Source: Magnetococcales bacterium WMHbinv6 (lineage in GTDB: Bacteria; Pseudomonadota; Magnetococcia; Magnetococcales; Magnetaquicoccaceae). Taken from it: a DNA stretch of 64,000 nucleotides. The notes beneath the pieces were generated by a model that was not told where the DNA came from, made no database searches, and worked only from the letters and a program-made list of their open reading frames with translations. This document shows, piece by piece, positions 18,025 through 25,996 of the stretch. The number at the start of each line of letters is the position of its first letter. Position 1 is the stretch's first letter. The position numbers were made by a program, and so were the translations under genes. Location of the stretch: assembly GCA_002753135.1 (NCBI GenBank), contig PDZV01000020.1:1-64000 (forward strand), in the 5' to 3' direction.

Positions 18025-19545
18025 TTACGACAACTTGCTCAACGCGGAGGTCATGGCAGAACCGGCACTGTTCAACTGACTGACCAACTGCTCCAGGTTG
18101 GAATATTTCAGGGTAAGTTGCTGACGCACCTTTTCCAGACGAGAATTTTCACGGGCAATATCCTTGTCGAGGCGATTCATGCGCGACTGGATGCCACTGC
18201 TTTGGGCAGTAAAGCTGCCGGTCACACTGTTGGTCATGCCATCAAAGGTACTTTTCAGGCGATAGGCCAGACCGGCGTTATAACCGGTGCCAACCTGCGC
18301 TTGCGTGTTGCTGAACAGGGATGCCAGACCACTGTAATCCGATTGCAGCGCCGAATCGAGAGCGGTGCTGTCAAAACTGATCAAGCCGGTTTTGGAGTCG
18401 GTACGCAGACCGTATTCGGCCAAGGCGGAGCGGGTCAGATAATCGGTGGCACTGGTTGCTCCGACCTTGTGGGTACGGGTATTGAGCGCGTTGCGCATCT
18501 GCGTGACGGTGGTGCGCGCCAGAGAGACACCGGACAAGGATCCTTCCCGGTTATCGTTGACATATTTGACCACCGTATTGTAGGCATCGACAAACGCCGT
18601 CAGATTATTCTTGACGGTGGTGGTATCGTTGGCAATGGAGAGGGTAATTGCTGTTGAGCCGGTGGTATCGACAGCGCCGGCAACGACGGTCGCCCCGGTG
18701 GTTGCTTTAAGCTGCAAGGAGACACCGCTCAAGGCGGTAGAGGTTGTATTGCTGGTACTGCTGACATCCACCCCATTCAGTTTGAACAAGGCATTTTGTG
18801 CCGGCACGGTGTTGTTGAAGCTGGTCAACGTACCACTGCTGGCAAAGTTGAGACTGGTGCTATTGGTGACCGAAATGCGGGCCACATCGCCAGTTCCGGG
18901 ATTGTACATGCCGCTGTCGCGGGCGGTCAGCACCAGGCGGTAGGCTGACCCGTCATACATCACGCCGGCAGAGACCCCATCCTCCGCGGTGCCGTCTGCT
19001 GCCTGATAGGTGATGTTGTTGATCATCGAGGCAATATCAGAGAGCGTTTTGCCATCCAGATCGGCTGCAGAAAAGCCACTGGTATTGGCATCCGTACCGT
19101 AGGTGACGCCATTGTAGGTAAAGCTGAAGTTGGAGGCGGAGCCACTGATCGAATCGCTGCTGCTGGTGACACCGGAGCTGGCACCCAGGGAGGCATCACC
19201 CAACACCCAGGTATCATTGGTGGCCAGACGGGCCACATGCAGGGTGTGGGTACCGGAGATGGCGGCACTGCCAGCGGTCGCGGTCAGCTTGTCCGTATCG
19301 GACGAAGAGACGGTATGGGGAGCCCAGGAGCTGGAATATTGCAGCGTGGCGACCTTGCTGGCCAAATCGGTCAATTTGGATTTAAAGGCGGCCAGGGTGG
19401 TTTTTTGCTCGGCCAGTTTGGCCTTGGCTGTCTGATAGGAGGTCAATTGGCCCTGCTGGGCTTTCATCAATTGATCGACCATATCGGAAGGCAAACCGGA
19501 TGCTAAACCTCCGAAGGAGATACTGCCGGTTGAGGATGTTGCCAT
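18025..19545 (-). CDS. fliD: flagellar hook-associated protein 2 (filament cap) FliD
   Basis: Cap protein at the filament tip that guides flagellin insertion. The 506-residue protein has the N-terminal FliD domain (SFGGLASGLPSDMVDQLMKAQQ) and a C-terminal domain with the LSGVSLARTTVTQMRNAL and EYGLRTDSKTGLISFDS stretches, ending in a long coiled coil (RMNRLDKDIARENSRLEKVRQQL). The Ser/Thr-rich centre is the exposed part. It lies between a FlaG-like gene and the fliS pair, the usual order. Confidence 0.93.
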   Translation of the reverse strand: MATSSTGSISFGGLASGLPSDMVDQLMKAQQGQLTSYQTAKAKLAEQKTTLAAFKSKLTDLASKVATLQYSSSWAPHTVSSSDTDKLTATAGSAAISGTHTLHVARLATNDTWVLGDASLGASSGVTSSSDSISGSASNFSFTYNGVTYGTDANTSGFSAADLDGKTLSDIASMINNITYQAADGTAEDGVSAGVMYDGSAYRLVLTARDSGMYNPGTGDVARISVTNSTSLNFASSGTLTSFNNTVPAQNALFKLNGVDVSSTSNTTSTALSGVSLQLKATTGATVVAGAVDTTGSTAITLSIANDTTTVKNNLTAFVDAYNTVVKYVNDNREGSLSGVSLARTTVTQMRNALNTRTHKVGATSATDYLTRSALAEYGLRTDSKTGLISFDSTALDSALQSDYSGLASLFSNTQAQVGTGYNAGLAYRLKSTFDGMTNSVTGSFTAQSSGIQSRMNRLDKDIARENSRLEKVRQQLTLKYSNLEQLVSQLNSAGSAMTSALSKLS

Positions 19546-19561
19546 GTCTTGCTCCTTGCCA

Positions 19562-19957
19562 TCAATCTTGAGAGGGGGTTACCCACTCGGAAGCGGATGA
19601 TTGCTCACCCGTCAGCATCTGTTGTAATGCCCGCATTTTTTCCAGCAATCCCCATGCCTGTTCGCCGGGAAGAGAGGCACAGGGCGCTGCCCCTGCCACG
19701 CTGATCAGCACACCTTTGCCATTTTCTGCCGAAAGGGCCACTTCTACCGAGGAGAGACGGGCCAGCAACAGATTGGCCTCATCCACCAACGAAGCGACGG
19801 TTGCCACGCCTGCTCCCCACTGGGTGGGCTGCAGGCCATACTCTTCACTCTCTCGCTGCGACACAGGCTGTGCTTCGCCACGCCACCCGGCAAATGTTGC
19901 CGCTTTGACGGTTTTTCTTTCCCGTGACCGCCGACAGGCGGCACCAGACATACCCAT
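19562..19957 (-). CDS. FlaG-like small flagellar protein
   Basis: A 131-residue protein from the ATG at 19957, preceded by GAGGAG. A basic, low-complexity N-terminus is followed by a region around VEVALSAENGKGVLISVAG and a helical EKMRALQQMLTG segment that loosely resembles FlaG. FlaG commonly sits between flagellin and fliD, as here. The frame is open further upstream, but that extension looks non-coding. The identification is tentative. Confidence 0.45.
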   Translation of the reverse strand: MGMSGAACRRSRERKTVKAATFAGWRGEAQPVSQRESEEYGLQPTQWGAGVATVASLVDEANLLLARLSSVEVALSAENGKGVLISVAGAAPCASLPGEQAWGLLEKMRALQQMLTGEQSSASEWVTPSQD

Positions 19958-20084
19958 GATCGACTCCTCTCGACTGTTACCACAACGATACTTGAATGAC
20001 CACCCTGTCTGCAAGCGGTATCGGTCGGAAAAAGGCAACACCTGAGCAAAAAAAGCCGTCTGGTGCCGTACTTTACATAACTTT

Positions 20085-20121
20085 ACCGCTCCGATCCGCC
20101 GCAGGCGGATCAAGGAGCGGT
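20085..20121. repeat. long stable hairpin after the short flagellin gene
   Basis: ACCGCTCC-GATCCGCC (20085-20100), loop GCA, then GGCGGATC-AA-GGAGCGGT (20104-20121): a 16-bp stem broken only by an AA bulge. It lies about 40 nt past the flagellin stop on the minus-strand message, with no immediate U run. It probably acts as a processing, stability or partial termination element that keeps flagellin mRNA above fliD mRNA. Confidence 0.8.
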
Positions 20122-20162
20122 ATTGACCGTTACCGAGTCGCTTGTCTTATGACAACACCCTG

Positions 20163-21131
20163 TTATTGGAGCAGCTGCAAAGCCAGCTTCGGCAGCTGAT
20201 TGGCCTGCGCCAACACGGCTGTCCCCGCCTGTTGCAGAATGGTTTTTTGCGTCAGATTGGCGGTTTCCGAGGCAATGTCCGCATCCAGAATACGGGAACG
20301 GGCTGCCGACATGTTTTCCACCACATTGTTCAGGTTGGCAATCACCGCGGCGAAACGATTTTGCAGCGCCCCCAGATTGGCCCGCTCACGGGATACTTTG
20401 TCCAAAACCGTATCGATCAGACCAATGGTACTCTCGGCGGCGGAACGGGTACCGATCAGATTGGGATAGGCCAGCTTTTTGGTGACCCCATCGGTACTCA
20501 AGGCTGTTGTGCTACCACTCAGGTAACTGGTTTTGGCCAAACGGTAGCCGAAAAGCAACGTGGAACCATCACTGCTCAGCTTCTGCGCACTGCCGCTCAA
20601 TATGCTGTACTTACCCAACGCACTCAAGCGCATATCCATGATTGAAAAAGAGATGGCCTGCCCCTCTTTCGCCCCCACCTGAAGCACCATTTTCGGTTCG
20701 GTGAGAAAATTGCCGGTCAACATGGAAAAACCGTTGAACTGGGTATCGTTGGCAATCCGGTTGATCTCGCTCAACAACTGGTTTAATTCCAATTGCAGAT
20801 CCACGCGATCACTGGAGGTCATGGTACCGTTGGCGGACTGCACAGCCAACTCGCGAATCCGCTGCAGGGCATTGACGCTCTCGTTCAGTGCCCCTTCCGC
20901 CACCTGGGCCATGGAGATGCCATCATTGGTATTGCGCACCGCCTGCGACAGCCCTTTGACCTGGGCGGTCATGCGGGTCGAGATGGCCAGACCGGCGGCA
21001 TCATCCGAAGCGGTGTTGATCCGCATGCCAGAGGCCAACCGTTGGAAAGTGCGGGTCAAGGATTCGTTGACAATGCCGATATTGCGCTGGGCATTGATCG
21101 AATGAATGTTGGTATTGAGAATCAGAGCCAT
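20163..21131 (-). CDS. fliC: flagellin (short form)
   Basis: Filament protein. The 322-residue product has the conserved D0/D1 N-terminus (INAQRNIG...LASGMRINTASDDAAGLAI) and C-terminus (NVVENMSAARSRILDADIA...ILQQAGTAVLAQANQ), with a short variable centre of about 100 residues. It lies 32 nt behind a fliW copy and about 570 nt beyond the end of the long flagellin gene. The N- and C-terminal thirds are closely related to the long paralogue, but the centres are unrelated. Confidence 0.95.
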   Translation of the reverse strand: MALILNTNIHSINAQRNIGIVNESLTRTFQRLASGMRINTASDDAAGLAISTRMTAQVKGLSQAVRNTNDGISMAQVAEGALNESVNALQRIRELAVQSANGTMTSSDRVDLQLELNQLLSEINRIANDTQFNGFSMLTGNFLTEPKMVLQVGAKEGQAISFSIMDMRLSALGKYSILSGSAQKLSSDGSTLLFGYRLAKTSYLSGSTTALSTDGVTKKLAYPNLIGTRSAAESTIGLIDTVLDKVSRERANLGALQNRFAAVIANLNNVVENMSAARSRILDADIASETANLTQKTILQQAGTAVLAQANQLPKLALQLLQ

Positions 21132-21163
21132 GATTTCATTCCTCTTTCGGCTGCCAATGTGTT

Positions 21164-21655
21164 TTAAACCGCCATCATTTGTTGCTGTTGGGCAAATTCC
21201 CGCATCGCCTTTTCTTTTGCCTGACGCCGCATATCAACCGGTATCAACGGTTGCCGTGCCGAATAATCGGGGGCCAAAATCTGTTTGCCACGTCGATTAT
21301 GCACATTCACCAGCACCGGCGCCGCCAGATTGGTGCGTACCGCTTCCGGCTGGCCATCCGGCACGTTGACCAGACTGAAAACCTCCACATCTTCGCTCCG
21401 TTCCAAGGCAATCCGTGCGGAATCTTCATCCGAAATCGTGAAATCCAGATTGGTGAAAAATTCAAACGGATTGATCACGATAAACGCCACCTCCGGTTCA
21501 TCAACCGACTGCAACCAGTAGAACGCCGACTCCTCAGCATAAGGAAAGAGGAGGAACCGCTTGCTCGCCGGAAAACCCATCAAGCCTTCTTCCAGACAGA
21601 TCAGATCCTCTTCCCCAAAGTTCAGAGAACCAAACCGAGTGCCTTGAACCTCCAT
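21164..21655 (-). CDS. fliW: flagellar assembly factor FliW (copy 1)
   Basis: FliW binds newly made flagellin and, when free, binds CsrA, thereby relieving CsrA repression of flagellin translation. From the ATG at 21655 (GGGGAGAG upstream) the protein is 163 residues and has the family features GLMGFPASKRFLLFPY, DEPEVAFIVINPF and NLAAPVLVNVHNRRGKQ. It directly precedes the short flagellin gene. An upstream in-frame start at 21688 lacks a ribosome-binding site. Confidence 0.92.
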   Translation of the reverse strand: MEVQGTRFGSLNFGEEDLICLEEGLMGFPASKRFLLFPYAEESAFYWLQSVDEPEVAFIVINPFEFFTNLDFTISDEDSARIALERSEDVEVFSLVNVPDGQPEAVRTNLAAPVLVNVHNRRGKQILAPDYSARQPLIPVDMRRQAKEKAMREFAQQQQMMAV

Positions 21656-21705
21656 TGAACTCTCCCCAGATACTGAGTGACGATCCATTCACATTGCCAA
21701 TGATA

Positions 21706-23709
21706 TTACTTCAACAACTGCAGCGCCAACTGCGGCAACTGATTGGCCTGGGCCAAAATGGCGGTACCGGCCTGCTGCAGGATCGACAGTTTGGTCAGGT
21801 TGGCCGTCTCTGCCGCGATATCGGCATCGAGAATGCGCGACCGTGCGCCGCTTAAGTTTTCCACCACATTGTTCAAGTTGGCAATGTTGGAGGTGAAACG
21901 ACCTTCGATGGCACCCAACTCACCGCGGGTGCTGGAAACCCGGTTGATCGCTTCCAGAACGATGCTCAACATCCGACCGGCTGCTTTCTGGCCAGCCAAA
22001 GGCGGGTTGTAGGGTTTGGTACCACCGGCATCGGTATTGGGCGGATCAAACTCCAGCGTCGGATCGGTGGGAATGGTCTTGCCGGTCACATCGATCAACG
22101 GCACGGGCGGATAGCTGTTTTGGCCATCGGTATTGACCATCCACCGCGGCACGGTCACTTTTTCACCGGCTTTGGGTTGCGGTGCCGCAGCAGCGGCGGC
22201 ATCACGTGCAGCCAGCACTTTGGCCATGTTGGTGGCAGCGGTTTGCGCATCCGCAACCGTACCACCGGAAGCAGCGGCGGCCACACCGGCGGCGGCAATG
22301 ACTTTGGCATTTTCAAAGGTCAGATTTTTTTTGCCATTGGTTCCGGCATCGGCCTCTACTGCCGCACGGGCAATGTCATCGATAGCCCGACCTTTGCTGA
22401 TCTGTTCGCTGAAGGTACGGATCACTTTCAGAATGTTGCCCACCGGCACATCCTTGATCACCAGATTGCCACCGGAATCCTTGAAACGAACCGCCTGGTT
22501 GACCACGTCGGTGGCATCGGCTGCATTTTTGATGCTGCCGGAAGTGTCACCGGCCAACAGCACATAGCCGGAGGGAACCCCTTCCGTGCTGGAATAATCC
22601 CGGTTGGCCACATACATGCTCACCGCCAGCACCCGTGCTTTGTCGGTATTGTCGGCAAAAACCTGATAGCTCATCAGGGACTCAGCGGCCACCACGGCAC
22701 CGATCACATTATCGATGCTGGCACCACCGGCAATTTTGGTCACACCGTCAACGGTCAACCCTTTGGCCGCATTGATTGCCGCCTCCAGGATCGGGTCGCC
22801 TGAGGGCACACCGGCACCGGTCAGAATGGTGGTCACTTCAGCCACCGTCGGCGGCTCACTGAGGGTATTGCCTGCCCGTGCTGATTCCAGAGCCTGCACA
22901 GCCGTCGAAGCAATCGAGGTGGAGACCGCTCCAGAAATAGCCGTCGCATCGGCAACCGTTGCACCGGCAACAACGGCCATGTTGCGCGTCACGTTGCTGG
23001 CCAACAGGGTGTGGGTATAGGGCTGCGTGGCGGCCTGGCTGTTGTCACCACTGGCCACGGCATTGACCATGGTGGCCAAGGCGGAGGAAAACAGTTTGGA
23101 ACCTTCCAGCGGCGGATTGGGAACCGTGATGGTCAACCCTTCAACCTTTTTATTGTTCAGCGAGGCAGGGCTGTTGGGATCCACGGCAACCGGCTGTGCC
23201 ATCAGGGTTCTTGCCCGGGCATCGGCCAGGTTGACCTGAATGATCTGACCCTCTTTGGCACCAACCTGGAACAACAACGGATCCTGACCACCTTTCAGCA
23301 TGGCCCAACCGTTGAACTCGGTCTCCTGGGAGACCCGGTCGATTTCCGACAACAACTGGTTGACCTCTTCCTGCAGGCTCTGCCGGTCGGAATCACTGTT
23401 GGTGGCATTGGCCGCCTGCACGCTCAGCTCACTGATCCGTTGCAGCATGTTGGCATCTTCGGCCATGGCCCCTTCGGCCACCTGGGAGACGGAGATACCG
23501 TCGTTGGCGTTACGGATTGCCTGGGTCAAACCACGGATTTGCGCAGTCATACGGTTGGTGATACCCAGACCAGCGGCGTCATCGCCTGCCGAATTGATGC
23601 GCAACCCGGAGGAGAGGCGTGCATAAACCTTGTTCAACGCACCGGTGCCAGTGGCCATGTGCCGCTGTACGGTAAGGGAAGGAACGTTGGTGTTGATATA
23701 AAGTGGCAT
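21706..23709 (-). CDS. flagellin (long form with about 400-residue central domain)
   Basis: A 667-residue flagellin. Residues 1-170 (INTNVPSLTVQRHM ... LLFQVGAKEGQ) and 573-667 (NVVENLSGARSRILDADIA ... LALQLLK) are standard D0/D1 halves. Between them is an Ala/Val/Thr-rich domain of about 400 residues with repeated short helices, which would be exposed on the filament surface. The short paralogue downstream lacks it. No cysteine is seen. It follows the second fliW by 71 nt. Confidence 0.93.
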   Translation of the reverse strand: MPLYINTNVPSLTVQRHMATGTGALNKVYARLSSGLRINSAGDDAAGLGITNRMTAQIRGLTQAIRNANDGISVSQVAEGAMAEDANMLQRISELSVQAANATNSDSDRQSLQEEVNQLLSEIDRVSQETEFNGWAMLKGGQDPLLFQVGAKEGQIIQVNLADARARTLMAQPVAVDPNSPASLNNKKVEGLTITVPNPPLEGSKLFSSALATMVNAVASGDNSQAATQPYTHTLLASNVTRNMAVVAGATVADATAISGAVSTSIASTAVQALESARAGNTLSEPPTVAEVTTILTGAGVPSGDPILEAAINAAKGLTVDGVTKIAGGASIDNVIGAVVAAESLMSYQVFADNTDKARVLAVSMYVANRDYSSTEGVPSGYVLLAGDTSGSIKNAADATDVVNQAVRFKDSGGNLVIKDVPVGNILKVIRTFSEQISKGRAIDDIARAAVEADAGTNGKKNLTFENAKVIAAAGVAAAASGGTVADAQTAATNMAKVLAARDAAAAAAPQPKAGEKVTVPRWMVNTDGQNSYPPVPLIDVTGKTIPTDPTLEFDPPNTDAGGTKPYNPPLAGQKAAGRMLSIVLEAINRVSSTRGELGAIEGRFTSNIANLNNVVENLSGARSRILDADIAAETANLTKLSILQQAGTAILAQANQLPQLALQLLK

Positions 23710-23780
23710 TGTCGTGATCCTCTATCGTTGCTCTGTTCGTTATGACTGCATGTCCGTTTAAATAATGTCGGTGCCGCGGG

Positions 23781-24314
23781 TCAGCCCGCTGCGGCCATTC
23801 TTGCTGGGGCTTGCTCTGTGCGATTCCGTGCCCGTCGGCGTTGTTGGCTAACGCGCCGTGCCTCCCGTTCCTTCAGGTAGGTCGCCTGCATGTGCGGCGG
23901 AATCAACAGCTGCCGCGGTGAATATTCTTTGACTAAAATTTGCCGACCCTGGCGATTTTGCGTGTTCACCACCACCGGTCCGGCCAAATTGGTGCGCATC
24001 TCTTCGGGGCGTCCCTCCGGAATGGTCACCAGGGTAAAAATTTCCACATCCTCCGGACGTGCCAACTGCAAAATCAAGGCATCCTCGTCCTGCACCACAA
24101 ACTCCAGGTGGGCAAAAAAGTCGAAAGGATTGATGACGATAAACGCAATCTCCGGCTCGTCGATCGACTGCAACCAGAAGAACGAAGAGTTTTCGCCATA
24201 AGGAAACAGGATGAACCGACGGCTCATGGGAAAACCCAACAAGCCCTCATTGATCAGGATGATCTCTTCCTCCTTAAATTCCAGAACGCCAAATCGGGTT
24301 CCCTGAATTTCCAT
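23781..24314 (-). CDS. flagellar assembly factor FliW (copy 2)
   Basis: A 177-residue FliW paralogue: GLLGFPMSRRFILFPYG, DEPEIAFIVINPFDF and NLAGPVVVNTQNRQGRQILV align closely with copy 1. It carries an Arg-rich C-terminal tail (about residues 150-177) that copy 1 does not share. It precedes the long flagellin, giving two fliW-flagellin pairs in tandem. No csrA is present in the window. Confidence 0.92.
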   Translation of the reverse strand: MEIQGTRFGVLEFKEEEIILINEGLLGFPMSRRFILFPYGENSSFFWLQSIDEPEIAFIVINPFDFFAHLEFVVQDEDALILQLARPEDVEIFTLVTIPEGRPEEMRTNLAGPVVVNTQNRQGRQILVKEYSPRQLLIPPHMQATYLKEREARRVSQQRRRARNRTEQAPARMAAAG

Positions 24315-24436
24315 AACTTCTTCTCCACACCCAGATTGTTAGCCCTTTTGTACCGCCACCCGCCTGATTTGCTCGGAGGCGAGTTCCCGTTTTTACACCC
24401 TGCTCGCCCGGGAAAGAGGGCGACTTGATCCTGCCG

Positions 24437-25972
24437 TTAACTGATAAAATCCAGCAGAGAGATATTCAGTACCTGCCGTTCCACGCCGGTCAGCATCTGC
24501 AGCGACTGCGAAGCCTTTTGCAACCGGCTCAACACTTCAAAGGCGTCGGCCTCCGAGTTGCCGGTTTTGAGGGATTGCAAGCTCACTTCGTCGGTGGCCA
24601 GAATGGAATTGGTGGCATCCATCTGTGTGGAACGCACACCGGTCAGCGATTGATAATCAGAGGTTTGCCCCCGACCTGCATCGAGACGGGCCAACTGAAT
24701 ACCGACATCATTGGCATCGCCGCGCAACAGGGCACCACGCAAGGCGGCCAAGGCACCCAAGACATTGATACCACGACCAACGCTGCCACCCCCTTCGATC
24801 AACTCCGCACCAGAAACATTGCCCGGCAGGGTACGACCACCGGTGACCTGGATCGGACGATCCTGTTTGCCACCCTGGTAGGTCGGAACAACTTCAAAGA
24901 AAAACACATCCCCCTCTTTGGGCGGGTTCACAATGGTGAAGGTGACGCCATTGCCCAGATCCACGTAGGCGGGTTGACCGGCGACGGCAGCTTTCGCTTT
25001 GGCAGGAGATTGGTCGATCCCATTGATATTGATAGCATACTCACCCGTGCTGGCCAGATAGCTCATCTTGATGCTTAAGGGGAGATCATTCATTTTGGTT
25101 CCTGCCGCCACCTGCGCCGAAAAACCGGTGGTCACATCGACAGTGGAAGGGGTGGTGGCACCATCGGCGGCCAACAGTGTCGGCGTTGCTTTGTAGTGGG
25201 CACCATCCCGGACGACCGAGAAGGAAAGATTTTCCCCATTCAGTAACGTACCGCCCATATTGAAAGTTACGCCATTACCCAGGTCCAGATAGTCGGACAT
25301 ACCGGAGCGACTGATCGGGCTGACCGGCAAAGCTTGCCGCACACCATTGACATACACATCGTAGCTGCCGGTGGTCGTCGGTGAGATGGTATAGGTGGTG
25401 GCTGCACCGGTTTGGTCAGTCGGCACGGTAAACGAATCGCTGACTGAGGCGACAAACCCTTCTGGAGCGGTATGGTCCGAACCGGTCCCTTTGCCCTGCA
25501 CACGGACAGCGGTTGCTGCCAGATTGCCATCGTCAAACGGGGTAACGGTCCGACTGCCGCCGAACAGCGGCACGCCGTCCATCTCCTGGTTGGCAATGGT
25601 TAAAATGTTCTGATAGATGCCCAGGGCAGAAATGGCCGCCCCTTTGAGCAGCTCAGGGTCATTGGCCGCCGTACCCGGCGAAAACTGCATGGCCAGTTCA
25701 TAAGCTGCCATCATGCTGTCGTGCATGACACCGATACTTTTGTCACCATTCTGCAGACGCTGCGCAGCCAGATCGGTGGTCCGTTTCAAGCTGGTCACCC
25801 CGGAAAGATCGGCAGAAAAGAGCAGATCCCGGAAGGTACCTGACGGATCATCCGACGGTCTTTGCATGCGCAGTCCGCTGGTGCTTTGCAGTTGTGCCTG
25901 CAGCAACTCCTGCTGCTGGGCTTGCAGAGCAGTCATGCCGGCGGAATACATCATATTACTGGTAACACGCAT
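24437..25972 (-). CDS. flgL: flagellar hook-associated protein 3 FlgL (enlarged)
   Basis: Hook-filament junction protein. The N-terminus (MRVTSNMMYSAGMTALQ, SGLRMQRPSDDPSGT) and C-terminus resemble FlgL/flagellin ends. At 511 residues it is longer than the common 300 or so. The extra length is a central insert containing two related modules, about residues 195-254 and 303-362. Each has TG(S/E)Y...(V/I)NG(V/I), then Y(L/V)DLGNGVTF, then a (F)SVV/FEVV strand. It lies 24 nt after flgK. Confidence 0.9.
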   Translation of the reverse strand: MRVTSNMMYSAGMTALQAQQQELLQAQLQSTSGLRMQRPSDDPSGTFRDLLFSADLSGVTSLKRTTDLAAQRLQNGDKSIGVMHDSMMAAYELAMQFSPGTAANDPELLKGAAISALGIYQNILTIANQEMDGVPLFGGSRTVTPFDDGNLAATAVRVQGKGTGSDHTAPEGFVASVSDSFTVPTDQTGAATTYTISPTTTGSYDVYVNGVRQALPVSPISRSGMSDYLDLGNGVTFNMGGTLLNGENLSFSVVRDGAHYKATPTLLAADGATTPSTVDVTTGFSAQVAAGTKMNDLPLSIKMSYLASTGEYAININGIDQSPAKAKAAVAGQPAYVDLGNGVTFTIVNPPKEGDVFFFEVVPTYQGGKQDRPIQVTGGRTLPGNVSGAELIEGGGSVGRGINVLGALAALRGALLRGDANDVGIQLARLDAGRGQTSDYQSLTGVRSTQMDATNSILATDEVSLQSLKTGNSEADAFEVLSRLQKASQSLQMLTGVERQVLNISLLDFIS

Positions 25973-25996
25973 GGTCTGATCTCCGTATTCAGCTCG

